Of a stretch of DNA of 64,000 nt, positions 56,001 through 62,390 are shown in pieces. This DNA comes from Calothrix sp. NIES-4101 (GTDB taxonomy: Bacteria > Cyanobacteriota > Cyanobacteriia > Cyanobacteriales > Nostocaceae). The notes under the pieces were generated by a model. The model did not search any database. It saw nothing but the letters and a program-made list of their open reading frames with translations, and was not told the origin of the DNA. The stretch lies in the NCBI GenBank assembly GCA_004296455.1, contig AP018280.1, positions 5,816,794 to 5,880,793 on the forward strand, in the 5' to 3' direction. Each line of letters opens with the position of its first letter. The first letter of the stretch is position 1. Both the position numbers and the translations under genes were made by a program.

Positions 56001-57153
56001 CGAAGACAGTAACAGCCCAACCAATAAATACTAAAATACCACCAATAAATTGCCAGGGGAAGACGAGAGACGGAGAAGAAACAGCAGAATTTATGTCTAG
56101 ATTTTCTGGCTGTGTTGCAAATTTTTCATCTTTTCCTAGCCAATGTATTAACCAACCACAAATTGCGATCGCTAATCCCAATTGAGTTACATCAATACCA
56201 GTAATAAATATACCGCGTGTCAGTAGTAATCCTAATGAAAAAATAATTAAATAGATAGGTAAATTACTACTCGTTTTAATTTCTGGCGTGTCTGGTTCTA
56301 TTTCTACAACTGTTTGATTAGTCAATGATTTTTGATAAATCGTAATCAAACTAGTTCCAATCATTGCGATATAAATCGCAACTACAGGAAAACTAGACCG
56401 GCTCCAACCTAAATGTAAATATGAAAGCCCCAGTATATTAACTATTCGCAAACCATTAAATAATCGAAAATCACGATTTGTAAATTGAGGAGTGATTAAT
56501 CTACTATGAAAAATTAAAATAGTCGTAGCCGTCAGAGTTGCAAATGCGATCGCAATTACTAACCATCCCCCAGGATTTTGCCATAACTTAAACCCATCCA
56601 TTGCCCAAAAATTGACCGGGATTAGTAGCTGCGTTACTACTAATAAACCTTGTGTAGTCAATCTCAAATTAGCTTGTTGATTTGCCCAGAAGCTGACACC
56701 AAAAAAGCTCAAAGTATAAGCTAGTAAAACTCCATACTGTCCAGCAGCCGGAAACCTTTCCCACTGACTTGCAGCTAACAAGCCTGATGAAATCACCACC
56801 AGGAAGATACCTAAAAACAGCAACCAGCGCACACTAAGTTCTGCCATCAGCGACTGCATCATCCCAGCGAGAATATTCGGTTGCTTAGGTGGAGGCACTT
56901 CTGAATCTGTCACTGGAGGATTGACACCGGGAGATGTTACATGTACAGCCTCGATATTGGGTGTAACTTTTTCCACTACAAACTGTGGTTTTGTCTGTAA
57001 AAGACAAACCAAATGTTCTTGACAAATTTGCCGAACTTGAGAGTTAGAAATTAAACCTAATTCCAGCCAAATCTCTAGTCCTGTCAGTAGTTCAGGGTGG
57101 TAAGATGGAAGCCTGACAATAATATTCCGCGCGCTTTCAAAATTTGAAGACAT
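53077..57153 (-). CDS. Very large polytopic membrane protein (DUF2157-like)
   Basis: A 1358-residue protein with a soluble N-terminus of ~110 residues (an early ELLTGLEIWLELGLISNSQVRQICQEHL helical unit, then a Pro-rich linker). More than 30 hydrophobic segments follow to the end. The segment ELSVRWLLFLGIFLVVISSGLLAASQWERFP resembles the start of DUF2157-type membrane proteins. The rest consists of repeated pairs of helices, suggesting internal duplication. The ATG at 57153 is used because codons upstream (to 57183) add a short Cys-rich stretch without similarity. Related giant proteins occur in cyanobacteria with no known role. Confidence 0.75.
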   Translation of the reverse strand: MSSNFESARNIIVRLPSYHPELLTGLEIWLELGLISNSQVRQICQEHLVCLLQTKPQFVVEKVTPNIEAVHVTSPGVNPPVTDSEVPPPKQPNILAGMMQSLMAELSVRWLLFLGIFLVVISSGLLAASQWERFPAAGQYGVLLAYTLSFFGVSFWANQQANLRLTTQGLLVVTQLLIPVNFWAMDGFKLWQNPGGWLVIAIAFATLTATTILIFHSRLITPQFTNRDFRLFNGLRIVNILGLSYLHLGWSRSSFPVVAIYIAMIGTSLITIYQKSLTNQTVVEIEPDTPEIKTSSNLPIYLIIFSLGLLLTRGIFITGIDVTQLGLAIAICGWLIHWLGKDEKFATQPENLDINSAVSSPSLVFPWQFIGGILVFIGWAVTVFAHPGQALAVSCLGLWIFAQRLQLSSWESDFAAIFIIGLQANWLIWRLVPIDLQLQITNIAVQITNSQYQSWTLWSLGLFPYLIATVVFTEYLSRVEEKLEKSQKSKYLSKCGEPICLIFGLALTFNSLVNPAVRSLNLLLSSITLAGMIYWTQRRQEEKDNDTPSLSFHLPTLIYLIHITAILSLCSCINWVMPTLPSEYWVSILLVLMVAEWLFSIIGASGNSFGVHWQRSAWYLGFGLAAVSFYLLLAKVEGNFVHTNIAHAKSYPWAVIWLVTPITLSVIASRSVGIHGKINSVASVITLGMAQLLTLPLTRTRLIGLGVGVLLMLFNTSYLKTQDFALITVGFILAFIAVICGEGIPGLPLLSISGWFVVTSTVILALWVTRKYLLTRNLQNSTNSQNILSIIYIQATNKWACILLTVELLAFTLHSVGVYQGIFTPDTFYILAAFITLLSVIFRSWHEPTNWAFYGIGWCLELLAAEALAFGGRTTVKIAITNIALGLASQLFGEWWKRRHNLQELPNSFHILPIIYALFSVVLRFDTFTSWTGLYTLGVALIVIGVGRRRQALKPLLYLGLIGVSIAAYECLFYQMLQVQGGAYGDGLIAMSALGAIIMYVYRILAPWLMQYLRLSRQEIEAVAHFHWGWSSCLLLLAILSPVEINRFIGLGTGTFLVRYAIFQGRMSNYPDYPANAENSLNTSIPARDFWVYLGFMETLMIGILLRDLPIGQVFTQQLLPWNAAIACIVAYFLYILPWERWGWSKRPWQNTAYVLPLVIVGITWLQIYPTTLLITAAFYAFLAKLNQNFRLTYLSIGLIDWALCKWFYNLHLTSELWYVATIGLSLLYIAQFDPELKLTAQKDKRHYLRLLGSGMICTSAVFFHQDTVLIPIIISILTIFVGLSLRIRAFLYVGTGAFLMTSIYQLVILSLRYSFVKWIIGLCIGIIFISIAANFETRREQLNYLFRNTSDEFQEWE

Positions 57154-57381
57154 AAACCGCAGCCAGCAGCAAGATAATTTCAAGATAATTTATATAGATG
57201 CAAGACTAATCTAAACCAACAATTATTTATATGAAAGTCAAGAAGATTGCATCTCTCAATTAAATATTCATCAACTGCGATTTGATTTTCGGCTTATCTG
57301 TGCCAGTTTGTACAAAGTAACAAATAATGCTCGTCTGCTCAGGATAAAAGTTTATAACTCCAATGCTGAAGTAACTTATAC

Positions 57382-57517
57382 CAAGTTGCGGGGGAGTATC
57401 CCAAATATGTAAATTGTTTTTGTAGTGCGGGCTTCTAGCCCGTATTTTGGAGATTAGAGAGCAAGATGCTCACACTACAAATTATATATTTTTCAAAATT
57501 GGGATGCTCCCAAGTTG
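57382..57517. repeat. Large imperfect palindromic element with inverted REP-like core
   Basis: The left arm (from CAAGTTGCGGGGGAGTATCCC) and right arm (ending GGGATGCTCCCAAGTTGCG) are inverted copies of each other around a GGGCTTCTAGCCCG hairpin. The half at 57397-57442 matches 50582-50630 in reverse orientation. No coding capacity. Confidence 0.65.
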
Positions 57518-57544
57518 CGTTATGTCGTAGTACTTTGAGTCAAT

Positions 57545-57575
57545 GAGATTGCTTCCTGCGTCGCAATGACGGAAA
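57545..57575 (+). repeat. Interspersed repeat copy (GAGATTGCTT type)
   Basis: GAGATTGCTTCCTGCGTCGC followed by AATGACGGAAA, matching the copy at 554-585. A looser, rearranged relative is at about 62188-62305. Confidence 0.55.
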
Positions 57576-57773
57576 ACAATAATCTCAGGTTGATTCCGAG
57601 ACTCTGATTTCATCAATGTTTGAGCCTTTATTTTCTAACAGAAACTAAAATTTATAGATAAAACGTGGAAATCAAAGCCCTGTAAGCATTTGGGCGATTA
57701 GATTCTCGTAATCTGACAAAAGAGGGTTAATTTCTGGATATGTATATTGATAGGCATAGTCTATGACAATATT

Positions 57774-59432
57774 TTAAACAAGATCAAACCTAAAGGAAAC
57801 TAGATTGCGACGACCTAATGAAAAGCACAAACCTGGTTTTAATTTGTACCAAACTCCAGGTAATACTGGATATTTATTAATAAAAGTACCGTTAGCACTG
57901 CCCATATCTTGAATGTAGTAGTCAGTTCCATCAAAGCGAATTTGAGCATGTAGACGGGAAATAACACCAGAGTTTGGTAAATCAGCAAGATTGATATCTA
58001 AAGGAACTTTGCCATTTTGTTTCCCAAGAGTGATTACCTCAAAGTCTTCTGGTAATTCAATGATGTTATCTGTTTGTATATGAATTAATTGGGCAAGAGG
58101 ATGTTGTAAAATCGTCGGTGATGCTGGGGCTTCGCTAATAGCGGATACTATATTTGTATTACTCATAGCTGCTCTACCCATCGATGGTTTAGCGATATAT
58201 ATTGTTTTTGCAGTAAAGCTAAAAACTTTAGTCGTGAGGAAATAATTAAAGATAGCAAATGAAATCACAGATAAGATAGCACTACTGTAAAATACAGCTT
58301 GAATACCCAAATATTTAAGAGTTAAACTACCAAGAAATGGGCCTAGTGTTTGTCCCCAAGATACTAAAGTCATATTAATAGCTGTAAAACCTCCGCGAGA
58401 TTCCTGTGCTGCTAGTCCAGCTAGTAGTGCTTGGGAAGATGGCAGTGCCAGTCCTTGGGCTGCACCTAATAGAGACATGGGGATAAATAACAGCCAAAAA
58501 TTCGGGATTACGGGGAGAATTATTAAAGCAATAGCAAATAGGAGGAAAGAGAGTTTAATGAGTTTAATTTCAGAAAGACTTTGCGTAAATTTCTCTAATT
58601 GGGAAGCGACTAAAGCTAGTGCGATCGACATACTTGCGAGAATAATACCATTTTGTGCTGCCGATGTCTGAAATTTATTAGTTGCCAAAAAGGGAATATA
58701 AGTTAAACAAAGAGTTTGCAGCAAAAATAAGGACATAACAGCAAACAAAAGTCCCATTACTGGACGATTATTAATACTCTTCCATGTACCTTGTAAATAG
58801 GACTTTAATTCAAATTTTTCTTCATAATGATGGTGTTTTGGCAGTCTGAGAGTTAATAATGAATAGATTGCTAAAGGCACAGCAAGCAATGCTGGTAAAA
58901 ATGTATATTGCCAGTTAAATTCTCCTAAAAATCCACCAATAAGTGGAAATATTGCTCCACTAATACCAATCAAACTGGCATTAAATGCCATTGCAATTCC
59001 TAATGTTCTACCACGATAAAGGTCTCCAATAATAGTTAATTGTAGTGGTTCTAAACTAGCAGCACCAACACCTTGAACTAATCGCCATCCTAAATGATTG
59101 AAGAAATTAGATGTTATACCACTTAATCCACCACCAACGGCAAATAATAATAAGGAAGGTAACAGTATTTGTTTTCTCCCTAAGCTATCAGCTAAGATTC
59201 CAAATATTGGTGTAACGATAGCACTAGGTAACTGATAAATAGTTGATGTCCATGAAGCTGCATCTTCGGAAATATGAAAAAATTGCTGCATCGTTGGTAA
59301 AGCAGGATTAAATAGAGTCCCACCTAAAATACCCATCAATGTGACCAAATTGATGATGTAAAAATTTTTATCTCGGAAAATATTAGTAAAATTTTTTGAG
59401 TTCGGTTTCATGGTATATTGATTCACTTGCAT
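57774..59432 (-). CDS. MFS transporter fused to a C-terminal FHA domain
   Basis: A 552-residue protein. Residues ~25-400 are a 12-helix major facilitator transporter (GILADSLGRKQILLPSLLLF is the signature loop 2-3; RGGFTAINMTLVSWGQTLGPFLG lies in the second half), of the drug:H+ antiporter-like type. After a ~60-residue linker, a forkhead-associated domain closes the protein: VITLGKQ (strand with Gly), SGVISRLHAQI with the phosphopeptide-binding Ser/Arg/His, and GSANGTFIN. FHA domains bind phosphothreonine, so transport may respond to Ser/Thr kinases. The start at 59432 follows the stop of the upstream gene by 14 bp; ATG at 59411 is an alternative. It probably exports the product of this cluster. 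Confidence 0.9.
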   Translation of the reverse strand: MQVNQYTMKPNSKNFTNIFRDKNFYIINLVTLMGILGGTLFNPALPTMQQFFHISEDAASWTSTIYQLPSAIVTPIFGILADSLGRKQILLPSLLLFAVGGGLSGITSNFFNHLGWRLVQGVGAASLEPLQLTIIGDLYRGRTLGIAMAFNASLIGISGAIFPLIGGFLGEFNWQYTFLPALLAVPLAIYSLLTLRLPKHHHYEEKFELKSYLQGTWKSINNRPVMGLLFAVMSLFLLQTLCLTYIPFLATNKFQTSAAQNGIILASMSIALALVASQLEKFTQSLSEIKLIKLSFLLFAIALIILPVIPNFWLLFIPMSLLGAAQGLALPSSQALLAGLAAQESRGGFTAINMTLVSWGQTLGPFLGSLTLKYLGIQAVFYSSAILSVISFAIFNYFLTTKVFSFTAKTIYIAKPSMGRAAMSNTNIVSAISEAPASPTILQHPLAQLIHIQTDNIIELPEDFEVITLGKQNGKVPLDINLADLPNSGVISRLHAQIRFDGTDYYIQDMGSANGTFINKYPVLPGVWYKLKPGLCFSLGRRNLVSFRFDLV

Positions 59433-59446
59433 ATATTTTTTATTGT

Positions 59447-59956
59447 TTAATTGATAATTGAAGAAGCTGAATCTTTGTGCTTGTAACTTAAACCATAAAG
59501 AGTAATCAAACAAGATAAAATTACTAAGATGCTAATAGATTTAATAGATATCTCGACAATTGTTTCCATTAATTTATTAGTTTCTGGTAAGCCTTGAGCA
59601 GTAACAACAAATACTCTGGTTAAACCAAAAGTTGCGCCTAAAAACTCTCCTGTAATCCCAACATAAGCACTGATAACCAACATCCAGAAATTCGCTTTAG
59701 CTAGCCTAAATGATAATTTTAATTGTGGATAGCAGAGACCAATTACTGCTAAAAATAATCCTTCTGTAATTCCTAATAAATGGGTAGCAAGTCCGGCACG
59801 GGGATTTACATATAGGGGAATGAAAAAACCCGCAATAAATCCAATTGTACAAAGCAAAATCCCATGCCACAGAAGTCTACGTTTGAAATCTTCACTCTCG
59901 AAGCTATTCTGGAAAGTAACGGGTATTTTTCCCAATTTAGATTGAAAGATATTCAT
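59447..59956 (-). CDS. Membrane isomerase of the hydroxylaminobenzene mutase/styrene oxide isomerase family
   Basis: A 169-residue protein with four membrane helices. The segments RLLWHGILLCTIGFIAGF, VNPRAGLATHLLGITEGLFLAVIGL and ISAYVGITGEFLGATFG fit the HABmutase/SOI family; the conserved His residues (LLWHG, LATHLLG) correspond to those that position the haem in styrene oxide isomerase. Members rearrange epoxides to aldehydes or hydroxylaminoarenes to aminophenols. Next to a P450, an epoxide made by that enzyme is a plausible substrate (inference). It lies 14 bp before the MFS-FHA gene, so the two are probably co-transcribed. Confidence 0.7.
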   Translation of the reverse strand: MNIFQSKLGKIPVTFQNSFESEDFKRRLLWHGILLCTIGFIAGFFIPLYVNPRAGLATHLLGITEGLFLAVIGLCYPQLKLSFRLAKANFWMLVISAYVGITGEFLGATFGLTRVFVVTAQGLPETNKLMETIVEISIKSISILVILSCLITLYGLSYKHKDSASSIIN

Positions 59957-59981
59957 GACATAATCAAGTAATCAAATCAGC

Positions 59982-60024
59982 AAAAAAGCGGGTTCATGAA
60001 AATGAATAATTTTTACAAACCCGC
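59982..60024 (-). terminator. Minus-strand terminator after the small peptidoglycan-binding gene
   Basis: On the minus strand GCGGGTT (60024-60018) pairs with AACCCGC (59994-59988), through a 23-base A+T-rich loop, and TTTTTT follows. It would end the upstream transcript before the isomerase gene, so the cluster may be two transcription units. Confidence 0.7.
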
Positions 60025-60037
60025 AGTATCTATCGCT

Positions 60038-60262
60038 TTAAGCTTTTGCTAAAGCTATTCCTAATGCTCTTCCTGTTTCGGCTGCGACTATACCATCAAC
60101 AGTTAAATTGTTGTCTTTTTGAAATTTTTTGACAGCATTTTCTGTGATTTGATCAAACGTACCGTTGACTGAAACTTGGTATCCTAATCTAGATAAATCG
60201 CTTTGTAAACGTTGTACTTCTTGGCTGGTGATTCCGCTTTGTAAATTAGGCATTTGAGACAT
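60038..60262 (-). CDS. Small peptidoglycan-binding-domain protein
   Basis: A 74-residue protein that is almost entirely one PG_binding_1 domain: EVQRLQSDLSRLGYQVSVNG, TFDQITENAVKKFQKDNNL and TVDGIVAAETGRAL. It has no signal peptide or enzyme domain. AAGGAG lies at ideal spacing before the ATG, so it should be highly translated. It lies between the P450 and the isomerase genes and precedes a terminator. Stand-alone proteins of this sort are seen in bacterial natural-product clusters, but the role here is unknown. Confidence 0.85.
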   Translation of the reverse strand: MSQMPNLQSGITSQEVQRLQSDLSRLGYQVSVNGTFDQITENAVKKFQKDNNLTVDGIVAAETGRALGIALAKA

Positions 60263-60353
60263 GGTAATTTCTCCTTGAGAATTGATTTAAGTGGATATCT
60301 ATACTAGCGATCGCTTTTTTGAAAATATGCAAAGGTTCCGAAGCGTGATTCAA

Positions 60354-61607
60354 TTAAGCAATATTCCATTCCAGTTCAAGACTCACATAACCTCGATTAA
60401 GCATTGCCGGGACACGAGCAAACTCTTGGTTTGGACGTAACTTTAAATTTGGTAGCCTCTGAGTTAATACTTCCAGGGCGATTCTGGCTTCTCGACGGGC
60501 GAGGTTAGAACCAGTGCAATGATGCATTCCGTGACCAAAGGCAATATGATTTGAGGTTGTATCTTGAAAACGTTCAAGTTCAAACATCTCGCTATTACTG
60601 AAGTGGGATTCATCATGGTGAGCAGAAGCATACATCATGAGGATGCGGGAACCTTTGGGTAATATCATTCCTGCTAAGGAGACTTCTTCAGTACTAATGC
60701 GACTCATTGATGGGGCTGGAGTATCGTATCTGAGCACTTCTTCTAAAACAGCAGGAATTAGTGACTGCTCGTGACAAATTTTTTGCCACAATTGGGGATG
60801 TTCCAAAAGAATTTTTAAACTATTGCCAATCAAATTAGCTGTGGTTTTATGCCCTGCTAACACCATTTCGCACAACAGCGACACTATTTCGCCTGTATTC
60901 AAGTCGCTATTTTCTAGTACTTCACTAATAAAGTTATTAGCAGGCTGTTGCCGATGTTGTTCAACTAAATCTGCCATTACATGCTGCAAGGCAACATAAT
61001 CGCGAGCATATTTGATTTGCTGTTCTGGTGTTGAATGAGATGAGAACAGGGATGTTGTACTACTGCCGCACTGTTTCACCTGCGCCATCTTTTCTAGGGG
61101 AACATTGTACATTGTGAAGATGGTTTCTAAGGTGAGTGGGTAAGCAAATTCCGAAAGGATTTCCGCGCAACCATTCCCGATAAAACTATCAACAAGTCGA
61201 TTTGCGATCGCATAAATAAACCCTTCCATTGCTTTCAGCTTGTCAGGTGCAAACGCTTTTATCAAAGGGGTACGCAAACGCTTATGTAATTCTCCATCAC
61301 TACTAATCAAAGAGATAAAGGGGAAACCTTGACTTAGTATTTCAATGACTTCTGGAGCATAGTTATTAATTGCTTGGAGGCTATTTGTTGAAGAAAATTT
61401 TACTGGGTCTTTGAGTACGCTTAAGATATCATCATAGCGAGTTAAAACATAAGCATCGAACACCGGGCTGTAGAAAATCGGTTCAGCTTCTCTTGCTAGT
61501 TGATAAAATGGGTAAGGGTTATCAAGTTGAGGTTTAACTAAAGGTTGAAATTTTTCTCCTAAATGTGGACAAGTTTTGACTTGGTGTAAGGAATATTCTA
61601 CAGTCAT
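60354..61607 (-). CDS. Cytochrome P450
   Basis: A 417-residue class I-type bacterial P450. The I-helix reads LAGHKTTANL (His-Lys in place of the usual acid before Thr-Thr, so the proton relay is atypical). The K-helix ExxR is EEVLR, the PERF-like region is FELERFQD, and the haem loop is FGHGMHHCTGSNLAR with the thiolate Cys. The ATG at 61607 is chosen for its GGAG at seven bases; an in-frame ATG at 61652 adds 15 residues. Ferredoxin partners are not encoded here. It probably oxidises the product of the adjacent synthase. Confidence 0.94.
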   Translation of the reverse strand: MTVEYSLHQVKTCPHLGEKFQPLVKPQLDNPYPFYQLAREAEPIFYSPVFDAYVLTRYDDILSVLKDPVKFSSTNSLQAINNYAPEVIEILSQGFPFISLISSDGELHKRLRTPLIKAFAPDKLKAMEGFIYAIANRLVDSFIGNGCAEILSEFAYPLTLETIFTMYNVPLEKMAQVKQCGSSTTSLFSSHSTPEQQIKYARDYVALQHVMADLVEQHRQQPANNFISEVLENSDLNTGEIVSLLCEMVLAGHKTTANLIGNSLKILLEHPQLWQKICHEQSLIPAVLEEVLRYDTPAPSMSRISTEEVSLAGMILPKGSRILMMYASAHHDESHFSNSEMFELERFQDTTSNHIAFGHGMHHCTGSNLARREARIALEVLTQRLPNLKLRPNQEFARVPAMLNRGYVSLELEWNIA

Positions 61608-61716
61608 TATATGACTCCATAAATTAATTATTTTGATTGATTTGCAATTCATATATTCACCAAACTATTTAATTGTTGATTAATAATTTGGGAATTGTCA
61701 AAGCTAAATGCCCGAA

Positions 61717-62094
61717 TTATTTTTTGCCTTGGTAATAAATCGAAAAAGGATTACCTTCTGGGTCAATGCCATCTGCGACTTTCACATTATGCAAGCGATC
61801 GCTAATATCACTAAGTTGTAATCCTCTTGCTGTTAATGTTTGATGGGCGGTTTCAATATCATCAACGCTAAATGCTAATTTCGGTCTATCTTTTCCTAGC
61901 TGTTTATCTCCGCTCGCGTGCAAGACTAAACTACATTCACCTGTGGAAAACTCTACCCAGATATGATTATTAAAGTTATCTGTAGCAGTGGGAGAGTCTA
62001 TTTTTAGCCCTAAGATATCACGGTAAAATTTGACTTGTGTATTCATATCTTGGACGTAGAGGATTGTTTTTGTTAGTCCTTGAATTATGCTCAT
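61717..62094 (-). CDS. VOC-superfamily (glyoxalase/dioxygenase-like) protein
   Basis: A 125-residue protein with the paired beta-alpha-beta-beta-beta layout of the VOC fold: KTILYVQDMNTQVKFYRDILGLKI first, FSVDDIETAHQTLTARGL second and DPEGNPFSIYYQ last. A canonical metal set is not obvious (Glu in DPEGNP is possible). It lies 110 bp upstream of the P450 gene and probably tailors or binds an intermediate in the pathway. Confidence 0.87.
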   Translation of the reverse strand: MSIIQGLTKTILYVQDMNTQVKFYRDILGLKIDSPTATDNFNNHIWVEFSTGECSLVLHASGDKQLGKDRPKLAFSVDDIETAHQTLTARGLQLSDISDRLHNVKVADGIDPEGNPFSIYYQGKK

Positions 62095-62390
62095 GATGAG
62101 ATTTTGTGAAAATTTACTAGTGTTAGTTTTGTAAGTTCAGCGTAGAAATATAGATTCGGGAGTATCCTACTTTTTTAAATATTCTGCTATTGCGAAGCAG
62201 TGCGTCAGGAAGTGAAGCGAAGCAATCGCAGGGTTTTCAGCTTAGAACAAGTCTATGCAATTGCTACCCTCCGGGAACGTCTTCAACGAACGCAATGACA
62301 GTTTTATTTGTATCTAGTGGCGGAATGAAAACTGGGATATTCCCTATAGATTTTCCAGAAAAATGATTGATGCTGAGTCAATTCATCTTG

